From Ceratothoa steindachneri (lineage: Eukaryota > Arthropoda > Malacostraca > Isopoda > Cymothoidae), in contig OZ018333.1 in the NCBI GenBank assembly GCA_963969495.1, positions 18,197,937 through 18,261,936 on the forward strand: DNA of 64,000 bases. Reading direction: 5' to 3'. The notes under the pieces are model-generated. The model was not told the origin of the DNA, did not search any database, and worked only from the letters and a program-made list of their open reading frames with translations. Positions 54,090 through 64,000 of the stretch are shown in pieces. Position numbers and translations under genes: made by a program. Position 1 is the stretch's first letter. Each line of letters opens with the position of its first letter.

Positions 54090-56566
54090 TTAACACATCG
54101 AGTGCTGAGGGGCAAAATGATGAAACCTTACCTAGTGGCCATGAATTTTTTATTTGCAATTCTTATGATATACAGCCAGGCATTGCGCGTGGTACAAATT
54201 ATTTTTTTTTAATTCATTCTAGTTTTTGATATAGGTTTTTTAAATTTTTACCAGTCTGAGGGGCTTCATCATCCAATAGGGGTGAGTTAACTACACTTAT
54301 AGGCCTTGTCACTCATGATAATGGCAATAACTTATTTATTATATACCATATATATATATATATAATATAAAGCTCATATTTATAATCTCTCATTTCCTTT
54401 TCTTTACTGGCACTAATTTTAGACAGATTAAAATCTACTAATTTAAAACAGTAGTAATGATCACAAATTATTAGTTCTTATATCATCTATATATTCACCT
54501 AACTTTTAATGGCTAGAAATAAAAAAAGACAACTTGTATGAGATATTGAAGAACTTAAGCACAGTGGAAATGATGCTTCTGATCTTGAATCAGAAGACTC
54601 TTACAAGAACCCTGATTATGAACCATTTCCTGGCTTTAACTTCACTGATGAAGATAATCCAATCATTAACAACTTGAATGAACTCATCAATAATGATTTA
54701 CAACTTTCACAAGATGAGGAAGGTTACAGTAATAAGCAGGCTACACCAACATGGTCCAATTTCAGTAACAACTAAACAATTCCAATTCACTGGAAAAGGT
54801 GTCCTTCTAGACATTCCAAAATCACAAACACTAATAGGTGCACTCAGAGCAGTAGCAACCACCATTCAACCCCCCCGGCTCTTGAAGGAGCCCCACTGGG
54901 GCTAGAAAATTTTATTTTATTAATGAAAAGATAAATTTTTTAATACACATTCTCTGTAATTATCTGATTTATCTATTCCCTTTCAACTGTGTCGTTAATG
55001 ATAGACCAGAATATGTGTAGTACAAGAATAATGTTATGGGATCCCCACAATCTTGATTGGGAGGGAGGGGCACTAGACATTGCTATGGCTCTGGGTGTGC
55101 TGGAGGTATTCATTGATAATGAACTGATAGATCATTTGGTAAAGCAAACCAATATCTATGCCACTCGTTTCTGCCAAGAAAACCAACACCTAAAGGAAAG
55201 ACTAGGCATGTCAATTGGCAGCCAACAACATGAGTTGAAATGAAGAAACTTTTGGGCCTTCTTTTATGGATGAGTGTGGTAAGAATGGGCTCAATTGAGG
55301 ACTACTGGAGGAGTAATCCTCCATATAGAAATTTCATAACAGAAACAGAAAGTGATGAGTAGAGAAACTGGTCCCAACTGTTACTGAGCTGCCTTCATTT
55401 TGCCAACAATGAAGAAATTAGGAAAGGAAACAGACTATGTAAAATTCAGCCTTTGGTTGCCCAGTTGATTAAGAAATTTCAAGCAGTATATTTACCTGCG
55501 AGTGAAGGAGTGATCAACAAAATTTTATTTCCCTGGACAGGTAGGCTTATTTTTAGACAATACATACTGAATAAGGCACACAAATATGGAATCAAGCTTT
55601 GTTCATTGGAAGGCTACACATGCAATCTGTCCATTTATTCAAGGCAGTCTCAAGATGGCACTTGCCAAGTAAGACTGGCAAAACATGAGTGCACAGATTT
55701 GATGAGTGACCTTCTCAATGAAGGTTGCACCTTATATGTAGACAACTTCTACACCAGTTACGAGTCAGCGACCTCATTTCTGAGAAAGAATACACACAAG
55801 GTAGGAACACTGTGTGTCAAAAGAAAGTCATAGAGGCCAAACTAAATGGGAAAAATAACAGCAAAAGATGAGAATGTAATTATAATGTTAAAATTGAAGG
55901 ACGAGAGAGAAGTCAGAATGTTTTCAACAAAACATGAGCCTATCATGATCAAAACTGGTAAAGTGAGTCATTGTGGAGATGATACTGCTGATGAAGCTCC
56001 AACAACATTTACCAGGAGAGGATACCCCAAACGCAGAAGACTTTCAACAAAAACAAAGCCAAAAGCCATCATTGAATACAACAAAGGGAAATGTGGCAGT
56101 GATCTTTCTGACCAAATGGTGAATTCCTTGTTGTGGTGCGGGGGCCCAAACAAACTGCTTATGTTGATGACAGCGAGTCACTAAATGTGCAAGCCGCAAA
56201 GTAACCGTGTGAAATGAATAAAGAGACACCTAAAAATCACTAAATAATTGAATAAGTCCTAATATATGTCACAATAATTGGTTCTCCTAGCTAAAAATGA
56301 AAAAAAAATGGAAAAATTAAGAAAAATACCTTCAGAGGCCACAAAACTTAAATAAAAAAATTCCTCAGAGGCCAGAATATTCCAAACTGTATACTTTATA
56401 ATGTAGTGACCCATATAGGTTGACAAGCTATATAAAAGAAAATCAAAATGTTACCCATATTGGTGACATGGGTTCCAGGGAAAGAAGTGTTACCCATATT
56501 GGGTGACATGCGTTCCAGGGAAAGAACAGTGGACCCTATATTGGGTGATGTGGCATTCAATGTTAA
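54090..56566 (+). mobile_element. piggyBac element between TTAA sites (2.48 kb)
   Basis: TTAA at 54090-54093 begins TTAACACATCGAGTGCTGAGG. TTAA at 56563-56566 ends the element, whose reverse complement starts TTAACATTGAATGCCACATC. The two ends are alike in the TTAACA...GA.TGC pattern, and TTAA is the obligatory piggyBac target duplication. The length is normal for the superfamily and the transposase lies inside in the matching direction. Near the right end, GTTACCCATATTGG and GACATGGGTTCCAGGGAAAG are repeated two to three times (56400-56530). It interrupts a zinc-finger region. Confidence 0.8.
54509..56182 (+). pseudogene. piggyBac transposase, inactivated
   Basis: DDE_Tnp_1_7-type transposase. 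The N-terminus at 54509 reads MARNKKRQLV then a stop, with an acidic stretch LESEDSYKNPDYEPFPG. The middle reads HLVKQTNIYATRFCQENQHL, LWMSVVRMGSIEDYW, LLLSCLHFANNEEIRKGNRL, and FPWTGRLIFRQYILNKAHKY. The first catalytic Asp normally lies just before the GR-RFRQYI segment (S-I-D-E); here the reading is GVINKILFPWTGR, so it is lost. The second is kept in TLYVDNFYTS (near 55740) and the third region in GSDLSDQM (near 56100). Frame breaks occur near 55240, 55360 and 55830. The Cys-rich C-terminal domain is absent. Confidence 0.85.
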
Positions 56567-57327
56567 AGATTTATAGTCAAATATTTTCTTTCCCTTCAAT
56601 TGTGTGTTAATGTCTCTTAATATGAATTTGTGAACAGCATGATATGGACAGAAATTGCATTTGAAAGGTTTCTCTCCAATATGAATGCATTTTAACAATA
56701 TTTTCTTATAGAGACATACATAAATTACATTTGAAAAGCTTTTCTCCACTGTATGTGAATAAATGTCTCTCAACACTAACTTTGAGGACAGCCTCAAAGT
56801 GCATTTGAAAGGTTTATCTTCAGTATGAATGTATCTTAACATCTTTAGCTGTAGCATGATAGGGACATATACTACATTTGAAAGCCTTCTTCCCAGTATG
56901 TGTTAAGTGATTTTTATTAATCTTTGCAGGCAGCCTGAAATGGAGAGAATCTACATTTGAAAGGTTTGTCTCCAGAATGAATGAATGAATGAATGCATCT
57001 TAACAACCCATTTTGTTGTAACCTTATAGGAACACTAAACTGCACTTGAAAGATTTCTCTCCAGTAGAACATGAATGCCTCTTAAGACACTCTTTTCTTG
57101 AGGCTTGATAGGGAGAGGAAATACATTTGAAAGGCTTCTCTCCAGTGTCAGTGAGTAAATAAATCTTAACAGTTGACTTTTTTATACTTATAATTTATTT
57201 ATTTTAAGGATTTATAGCCCTCTTTGCCCTATAAGCTCATCTGGCTATAGCCTTATAAAGAAAGTATTTACATTTGAGAGACTTCTCTCTAATGCGCCTT
57301 TTTAAGTGTTTGAAAGGCTTTTCACTA
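56567..57327 (-). pseudogene. Decayed C2H2 zinc-finger array
   Basis: At about 84-bp spacing (28 codons) the minus strand repeats the linker EKPFKC and its decayed forms near 57255, 57130, 57050, 56955, 56880, 56805, 56735 and 56655. Readable units include TGEKSFKCS, GEKPFKCISSPYQASRK, KAFKCSICPYHATAK, IGEKPFKCNFCPYHAVHKF and EDKPFKCTLRLSSKLVL. C2H2 arrays of this kind are DNA-binding. About eight fingers are visible but most have lost a Cys or His, and frames change between units. The piggyBac cuts it at 56566. It may be a host gene relic, or sequence joined to the 2A-PHD ORF upstream. Confidence 0.78.
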
Positions 57328-58308
57328 CTACTTTTGAGTTCTTGAATGTTTTTTAAAATTGTATTGCATTTGAGTCTGATAAGGAGAGTAATTGTATTCA
57401 AGACTTTCTTTCAGACTACTCAGTTTCAAATTAACCCGAGGAGACATTTTTTGTGCTGACTGATATGGACAGAAGCTCCCTTTTGTGTGTTGTTCTATTG
57501 ATTTTAATTGTGGCCTAAAATTGATTTTGGGAATAACTACACTACACATTTTCAAATTAATCTGAGGAGAATTTTGTCCTGACTGGTATGTGCAGGAGAT
57601 GCCTTTTTGGGGTGGCCAAACAGTGCCATTTCTTGAATATTGCTGACAATTTGATCTTGAGTTACATTGAACTTTTGTTGATTTTGGAATACCATTAATT
57701 TTTGAAATAACTACACTACACTTTTTCAAATTAAGATCAGAATATTGTTTTGACTGATATTGGAAGGAACTGACTTTCATGGGTTTGTCAGTAGTTTCAG
57801 TTTTTAATTTCTGCGCAGAATTTGAGGTTCTGTGAAATTTAACCTTCATTGAATTAGATTGTGACAAATCAATTAATTTTGGGGTGCTCTTGCTAGTTGA
57901 GTGGTTACTTGGTAATGAGTTATGGTTATGTGGAGTGCAAGGTCTTGTAAATGTACATGTGGTGCATGAGAAAAGAGTGTTGTGTGGGTGGTGGCCATAT
58001 TGGAAACCAGCACAGCGCTTGTTGTAGTGGGACCAGCTCCCACAGGTCCCACACTGAATTGAAGCCTGACCTCGTTTCCAGGTAAGCCCACAGGAGGGAC
58101 ATGGATAGTGTGGTCCTGGATTTTGTTCAATGTCTCCAGATTTCAGCATGTGTTGGTTGATGAGGCAAGCCATCATCCGCGGGCTTGTTTTGGGTAGTGT
58201 GTGGTTGGATTTGGTGTTTTTGCATGTGGGATGACCCATCTTGGTTAGTGACTCTTGGATTGTGATGGTTTCACCTAGGTTAAGATGACCCCTAGATGTT
58301 ATCTCCAT
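57328..58308 (-). CDS. ORF with a 2A-like motif, PHD-type finger and internal repeats
   Basis: Open for 326 codons from ATG 58306-58308. Residues 55-66 read LKSGDIEQNPGP, the D-[VI]-E-x-N-P-G-P consensus at which ribosomes skip a peptide bond, so the chain would be released after Gly65 and restart at Pro66. Residues 70-118 form a C4HC3 arrangement (CPSC, CGTCGSWSHYNKRC, CTTC), a PHD-type zinc finger. 2A-like motifs next to such fingers are known in ORF1 of some APE-type LINEs. Residues 180-326 hold a repeating YQSxQ...NLKxCSVVIxKIN pattern (184, 241, 282, partly 310) that resembles worn C2H2 fingers and leads into the array at 57.3 kb. No EN or RT is found next to it. A LINE ORF1 fragment or an unusual fused gene are both possible. 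Confidence 0.7.
   Translation of the reverse strand: MEITSRGHLNLGETITIQESLTKMGHPTCKNTKSNHTLPKTSPRMMACLINQHMLKSGDIEQNPGPHYPCPSCGLTWKRGQASIQCGTCGSWSHYNKRCAGFQYGHHPHNTLFSCTTCTFTRPCTPHNHNSLPSNHSTSKSTPKLIDLSQSNSMKVKFHRTSNSAQKLKTETTDKPMKVSSFQYQSKQYSDLNLKKCSVVISKINGIPKSTKVQCNSRSNCQQYSRNGTVWPPQKGISCTYQSGQNSPQINLKMCSVVIPKINFRPQLKSIEQHTKGSFCPYQSAQKMSPRVNLKLSSLKESLEYNYSPYQTQMQYNFKKHSRTQK
58111..58134 (-). other. 2A-like ribosome-skipping motif
   Basis: Eight codons in the frame of the ORF at 57328-58308, translating to DIEQNPGP with every consensus residue present. It is preceded by KSG and by a hydrophobic stretch MMACLINQHML, in line with the short upstream helix that 2A activity needs. Confidence 0.85.
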
Positions 58309-59219
58309 TCTTCAATTGTTCAACCTCCGCTCAAGGCCACCAGCAAGAAGGTGTATCATCATCCTGTAAGGAAATCACAATTATTAGTGACCTAGATTAG
58401 GTCATCAGCATATGCTAACAGCGATAATTAATACAAAATAACTACTTTCACCCCCTTTCTCATTTATACTTCTCTCAGTACTCCATCCATGATGAAAGTA
58501 ACAGCCAGTGACATCACACTATTTGCAAGTGGTTTATTAGCATGACAAATGCTGAATGTCATGGCATAGGTACAAGAGACAGATCCTAAAGGTGCAAATG
58601 TGTCTTTTTCAGGTGAGGAGTCAAAAACCAGAGCACGGAAATAGTGCAAGTCTAATACATCTAGGCAAGCTGCTTTTGTAACAAGTCTGGTTCAGGGTGA
58701 AAGGTGACAGAAGTGCAACACTTTAGTGAGAGATCCAGGTTTGAGTCTGCTGAAGTTAATTCGCCAAGGGCGAATCTGGGCCACATCAAAAGAGAATAAA
58801 GGTTATCATGTATTGAGAACATCTCCCAACAAGACAGATGATGCTCAAAGTAAAGAGAGTGACATGGAGGACACTTGCCTGTAGGACTCTTCCTGCCCTA
58901 TTTGACTGAAGAATGCATTCCTAACCCATACCAAGAATCAACATTTTCTCATCCTTATAAAATGGAGGGTCTCCTTGATCAAAGAAAACTGTGAAGAAGC
59001 GCTATCCAATTTTCAAATCTTCTCATCTGGGTAATGTATTCAAGGGTACAGGTTGCTGTGATTAAAAATTGAGCATGATGCAAGGCTACTTTAAAATTCC
59101 ACAAACTAAAAAACAAAAACTATAAGCAAAAAAGCAAGAATGTGCCAATATCAGGGGGAGGTCCGCCTCCTCCTTGTGCAGGAACATGCAACCATCATCA
59201 AAGAGGGGGGGGGGGTTAA
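58309..59219. other. Unassigned region
   Basis: Frames are short and unrecognised. It could hold the promoter or leader of the 2A ORF. A run of G at about 59206-59215 ends the stretch. Confidence 0.3.
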
Positions 59220-59224
59220 TAGTT

Positions 59225-60130
59225 CTTACGCACAGTCCTTATTTAGGCTCAGTGTGCTGAAAGAAAGAAGAGGCTAAGCTGGAGCCGGACAGGGCGCTGA
59301 GTCCCGTCAGTATGGCCATCAAAGAGAGTCAGAAAAATGGGAGGCAAGCCTCGTCAGATAGTCTACAAGTAAGCATGTACAAACCAGTCCTGAGTACAAG
59401 GGACAAGAGGTACTGAACCCATTCATTCTGATACTGGGACAGGTAACAAGCATGCAAATCACCCAGACTGGGACATTCAACGAGAATGTGCTGAACTGTC
59501 AGGGGGACAATGCAGTAGTCAAAGTAATGTGCAGGAGAGTGCTCAATCAAGGGTCAGTGCATCCTGCAAGTGTGGACAATTCAAAGATGACAAAGTTACT
59601 TCATGCCATTGCAGCATTGGGGGTGGGGTCCATGGAAACAGTCATGAAACAATGGCATGCAACTTTAAGTTCTGCTTAGTCATCTCCCATCTTCTTTGAC
59701 AGCAGACCCTAGGGCTGTCCTGATTCCAGCCATGTTGTTGGTATGAGAATGAGTAAAAACACTGGTCTGGTTGATCAGTCCTCACAGACTATTTGGTACG
59801 TTCATTCCATACAATCCCAACATGTTCAGGAAACATGCATAAGATAATCTTGAAATCCAACCTGCTTATGGCAACTGTGGCATCACACTACTGAGAACCG
59901 GGGGATGTGGAGATTAGAATTGCCTAAAAGCACCCAATGCACATTATGAATTACTAAAAACCCCAATCCGGTCTCCAAATCAGGAACAATGCATTATCTC
60001 TTGTACCGAGCGGTGTATTATAACCTGCTCATCCGTGAAACAGAATGAATGAATAGTGCCGAAAATAAATGCCTCAAAGCCCCAATGGACTAGCCCGCAG
60101 CCAAATTCAAGGACGGGTAATTTGCACGAG
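59225..60130 (-). pseudogene. LINE C5, RNase H and C-terminus of ORF2
   Basis: Minus-strand reading: CDATVAISRLDFKIILCMFP and EHVGIVWNERTK (late RNase H, with the final Asp site reading NERTK), then after frame changes YCIVPLTVQHILVECPSLGD and LHACYLSQYQNEW (post-RNase H knuckle), and the tail DGTQRPVRLQLSLFFL. The plus-strand phrase TTCTTACGCACAGTCCTTATT near 59222 recurs at 32.59 kb. It pairs closely with C6 (PFTQ/PLTVQ, CPSLGDL). Only the last third of ORF2 is present. Confidence 0.78.
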
Positions 60131-60382
60131 TGTTCTCAATAAAATATAGACATCTGGAGAATATACAAAAATATAGCTATGAAATTAAGATCAATAGAAT
60201 GGAAGTACAGGAATTTAAAAACATCAAGGGGTGTAAAAGGATATAAAAATAAACTATTGAGAACTCAACAAAGGATAAAAACATAGACCATAGTTGGATC
60301 AACAATAGATACAAAAACAGAGAATATAAAATCATGAAACAATATATTAAATTTTGGCTAGAAGATTAGATTCTTCTAAAAA
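60131..60382 (-). other. Probable 3' UTR of LINE C2
   Basis: AT-rich, A-rich on the plus strand; no coding signal. Its position directly after the ORF2 stop of C2 suggests the 3' UTR. Confidence 0.45.
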
Positions 60383-63300
60383 TTAAAAAATTCTATTCAC
60401 ACTAAAAGAGACACAAGTCTCAGACAAAATGCCTCGCAGAACCTGTTGGGGGGGGGGGGGCATCTGCCCAGTAATGAAAGGAAAGACCCTCCTCCCAAGA
60501 TTTCTCAAAAGGGGACACTCGGCAAAGATGTGAAGGATGGACAGCTGCACCCCGCACAGGATGCACAAAGGTGGGGGCTGCCCATTCATGAAGTGCCCAT
60601 GAGTGAGGGGGCAATGGCCTATCCTCAGTCGGCACAAAATAACCTCCAGTCTACATGGTCTCATGGTACATTGCTATGGGAGGACTGAAGGTTTTATGGA
60701 ATGGAGCTTGGTGGGAGGAAGTTCATCCCACATCTTCTGCCATAAGCTGACTACATATTCGGTGATGAGAGGATAGACATCACAAAGTGGGACTGGGGCT
60801 AATGGGGGTGTGCCAATGATGCTGCCTTCTTGGCTGCAGCATCCGCTCTTTCATTATCTGGGATGACCACGTGACTGGGCACCCAGCAAAATGAAATCTT
60901 ATGAATAGGAGAAAGATAAAAAAGCCACTGCTGGATCTTGGAAACCAGCAGATGGCTAGAACCAAAAGCACTCAGTGCCTCCAGAGAACTAAGGGAGTCA
61001 GAGAAAATCGTAAGACAACCAGATGGCATAGGAGCAATAACAAAGAGTGCAGCAAGAATGGCAAGTTGTGCTGTGAAAACAGAAGCTGAACTTGGTAGGC
61101 GAACCAATGCGGCCTGAGATGGAAAGGCAGCAGCAGCTCCAACTCCATCCGATGACTTGTACCTGCCGGCAAACACAAAGGTGCTAGGCCGATGGTGGGA
61201 GGAGTGTTGATCATATATGGTTCTCAAGGCTACACGCAAGAACGGATCCTTGGGCCTACCAGTAAGCCCCTTGCATACCACTAGAGGTGGTATGAGCCAT
61301 GAGGGAATCTTTGGTATTGAAAATGGAATAACAAAAAACTCCCTTAGACATCCTGTGTGCTCGGCCATGTGCAGAGCAAAGGGGCAAGCCAGGGATGGAA
61401 ATCTATCATATGAGGCCACTGTTCGCAAATTGAACGTGCACTCATATACTGGAGACCATGGTAATTGCTCAAGTCTAAAAAGATATTTGAGGTTAGACTT
61501 GAGCCTGTGAAAAGGAAGAGGAAGAGCCCCATTCTCTGCATAGAGAATCTACATAGGGGAGGACTTAAAGGCTCCAGAAGCCAGGCGCACAACCTGGTTA
61601 CGCACAGTATTTAATTTTTCAAGGATGGACAGCGAGGCAGAGGAGTACACCTGTGACCCATAGTCCAGCTTTGACTGGACCAATGCTGAATACAGAGGCC
61701 ACAGGGTGCGTCGATCACTTCCCCAAGAAGTGTGTGACAGTAATTTCATTTTGTCCATTCTCTTCAGACAAGACCTTTTCAAAGCATCCAAATGAGGCCG
61801 TCAAGAAAGCCTTGAATCAAAAATCACCCCTAGAAATCTGAAATAGAGTTAAAGGTGATAGGGACACTGATCTATGATTGTAAAAGTGGACAGCCCTGGT
61901 TAATACTGCGGAAAAGCAGAAGCCCTTGGAAGAAACATTATCAGCTCTGGTATTTATAACCCGCTGTAGCTTATGGATGACAAATGGAAGTCTAGGCAAT
62001 GAACAGATAAACGCTAAGTCATCCACATATAGAGTTGAGGAAATCTCAGCTCAGAGATTTGTGATAATGCTATTGATGGCCACAGAGAAGCAGGTGACAT
62101 TGAGGACACTTCCCTGTGGCAAACTCTCAACTTGCTCTACGGGCTCTGATAGGGCATTTCCAACTTTTACACGTAGTGTGCGCCATATGAGGAATTGCTT
62201 GAATAACCTGGGGAGAAAGCCCCACAGGCCCCAATCATGGAGTTGCTTAAGGATATCATGCCTCCAAGTAGTATCATATGCTTTCTCAATATCAAAGAAA
62301 AAAGCAACAGAATGCTGCCTCTTTGAAAAAGCATCTCTTATATAAGACTCCATTCTAACAAGCAGGTCGATGGTACTCTGTTTTTTTCTGAACCCTGATT
62401 GAGAGGGAGATATAAGATGGTTTGTCTCCAAAAATGAGACAAGTCTTGTATTTATCATCCTCAAACAATTTTACATGGACAACTAGTAAGGGCAAATGGG
62501 CGGTAATGGGTGGGTTCCGTCCCATCCTTTCCTGGTTTTCGGAAAGGTAAAACCACAGCCTCCCTCCACATAGAAAGGAAGCAGCCCCTAATCTAGATGA
62601 AGTTAAAGATGTCCAGCAAATGCGAGAGGAGGGATGGATGCATATTCCTTATCATTTCATAGGAAATGCCATCCGATTCGGGTGCAGTAGATCCACAGTG
62701 CTTCAGTGCATTATGGAACTCATAGATAGAAAACAGCCGGTTATAAGGCTCATTATCCATGTTAGGCTCCATAAAGTTGATAGGATGCTGCTCCTGTTGG
62801 AGCCTAAAGTGCTGGAATTAGATGGAATAGTTGTCTGGGCTTGAAATATTAGCAAACTATCTGGCCAAGACATCGGAAATATGGGATAAGTCTCCCAACA
62901 GTTCTCCAGCCTGAACAATGTTGGGAGCTGTAAAGCAATTTGATTTTCCCAATAGCTTTTTTACCCTCTTCCAGATTTTGTCTACAGGAGTCTGCCAACA
63001 TATCAATGCGATGTAACCATCTAACGAGGTCTTTTGAGCTCATCGAAGGGTGGGTCGCCATGTTGCCCATCATGGCTCGAGAGGTGCCTGAAATTAAGTC
63101 AATTGGCTTTTTTTTTGTATTCCTTCTTTTGCTAGGTGGTGGAGGAGGAGGACTATCTGTACATGGTGTTATTACAATGGGGAAGTGATCACTGCCTCGC
63201 AAGTCAGGATCCACTGGCCAGTCAAAATCAGCTTTACAGCTTGGTGAACAGAGAGACAAGTCCACACAAGTAAAGCAGACATCATTAGTGCCTAGAAATC

Positions 63301-63714
63301 TCTCAATCATATTTCTTCTAGGGTTGTTATCATGGAGGGAAGAGGGAGTTGAGAACTTAAATTAGCTAACTTTGTAGCTAAAACAGCTGTATCTCTTTCC
63401 TCGCCATGAAAAAGATACAGCGAACAGACCGAATAATGGCGACTGGAAAACAGGCGGACAGCAACTGCCTGCAGGTCTGTGTTAAGAGAGCTGGTTGTGG
63501 GGAACCCTGTTGTTAACAAAAATAGCAGAACCATGAATTGGTTCTACAGGGTTATTATAATATCCCGCAAACCCCGAATGTTGGGTACTCTGCGAGTACC
63601 CAAGCAAGTCTCTTGTAAAGCAATACAATCAGGATTGTAATCCTTAAGCAGGAGCTTGAACTCTTCCCATTTAGGGAAGAGACCTTGGAGGTTCCAATGA
63701 ATAATTTGAAACAT
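60383..63714 (-). pseudogene. LINE C2 ORF2: endonuclease, RT, RNase H and knuckle
   Basis: The start ATG (63712-63714) lies 2 nt after the Gag stop. EN: FQIIHWNLQGLFPKWEEFKL, CIALQET, then after a deletion removing the GDxNAH site, NMIERFLGTNDVC, VDLSLCSP and RGSDHFPIVI. RT: SPSQSGFRKKQSTIDLLVRM, FFDIEKAYDTTW, ESLPQGSVLNVTCFSVAIN, and the intact catalytic YVDD at 62018-62029. Thumb: ALVQSKLDYGSQVYSSAS. RNase H (61428-60799): VFAGRYKSSDGVG (the Asp of TDGS lost), FTAQLAIL (Glu to Gln), IFSDSLSS and DNERADAAAK (both Asp kept). Knuckle: CILCGVQLSILHIFAECP. It ends near 60383. Frames change at least five times, but long pieces are open. Confidence 0.88.
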
Positions 63715-63716
63715 TG

Positions 63717-64000
63717 TTACCGTTTAAGCATAACGGTAGATTTCTTCCTACCCTTAGGGGTAGGAGATTTTGGATTTGAACTACCAGCGGAAGTAGTTTG
63801 TGCTATACTAGCCTTATGCTGAAGTATGACAAAGGAGGCATAGGAATCTTGAGTTTTGCCTTTGGTTTTTCTTTAAGAGGTGGCACATCAGATTTTGATG
63901 AGTGGCTGTAAGAGAGAACTATCTTCACTGGAGAAGCAGATATGGAAGCAACTCCATGGGTCAGTTCAGGTGTTGAGGGAACAGACGATGTTGACACAGC
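63717..64000 (-). pseudogene. LINE C2 Gag C-terminus (continues past the window)
   Basis: The C-terminal Ser/Lys/Pro-rich tail of Gag: VPSTPELTHGVASISASPVK, then after a frame change near 63840 SYASFVILQHKASIAQTTSA and SPTPKGRKKSTVMLKR, ending at TAA 63717-63719. The knuckles lie beyond the right edge. The stop is separated from the ORF2 ATG by only two bases (TAACAATG). Confidence 0.75.

Noticed and set aside
58111..58134. Integrated picornavirus-like sequence, because of the 2A motif
   Set aside because: No viral protease, helicase or polymerase reading is nearby, and the finger next to it fits a transposon or host protein.

Overview
This is a repeat-dense stretch of invertebrate nuclear DNA, most likely from an arthropod. 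The evidence is several diverged non-LTR retrotransposon (LINE) families with CCHC Gag proteins, ZMYM-type hAT, Tc1 and piggyBac transposons, a tRNA-derived SINE, long (AT)n tracts, and a short GGTTAG/CTAACC-rich block. A malacostracan crustacean or a chelicerate would both fit; the sequence alone does not decide. No intact ordinary host gene was recognised. The only candidate for a host-type gene is a decayed C2H2 zinc-finger array at 56.5-57.3 kb.

Layout. 1-7.3 kb: 3' end of a family A LINE, a short MITE, a CR1-like fragment, and a 5'-truncated LINE (family D) flanked by a perfect 10-bp target duplication. 7.3-11.9 kb: the best preserved element, a family B LINE on the minus strand with Gag and a nearly open EN-RT ORF2. 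12.4-15.4 kb: a family A LINE on the minus strand split by a plus-strand LINE (family E). 15.7-20.4 kb: RT fragment, SINE, hAT end, (AT)n, a 33-bp minisatellite, and a 67-bp minisatellite that grew out of a CR1-like ORF2 end. 20.4-23 kb: a longer family A copy. 23-32.4 kb: two ZMYM-type hAT relics, a family B 3' end, and a Tc1 element carrying a SINE insertion. 32.4-40.1 kb: family C LINEs (Gag, EN, RT and RNase H), one with AT-rich DNA inside its Gag. 41.4-42.6 kb: a hAT 5' end with its terminal inverted repeat. 43.7-52.8 kb: a pile of family C copies, several internally deleted. 53-58.3 kb: zinc-finger relic, a full-length piggyBac between TTAA sites, and an ORF joining a 2A-like motif to a PHD-type finger. 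59.2-64 kb: two more family C LINEs.

How the parts relate. Nearly everything is mobile DNA in layers, and the nesting gives a relative order: E is younger than its A host, D is younger than its target, the SINE is younger than the Tc1, and the piggyBac is younger than the zinc-finger array. Family C looks the most productive, with at least eight copies all on the minus strand. Three of these keep Gag and the 3' end but lack most or all of EN-RT-RNase H, a structure expected of non-autonomous derivatives. In two family C copies the Gag stop and the ORF2 ATG are 1-2 nt apart, suggesting coupled translation.

Limits. All family and clade names come from motif reading without searches. Boundaries marked approximate may be off by tens of bases. 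The strongest candidates for follow-up are the 2A-PHD-repeat ORF, the LINE-derived 67-bp satellite, and the Gag-only family C derivatives.
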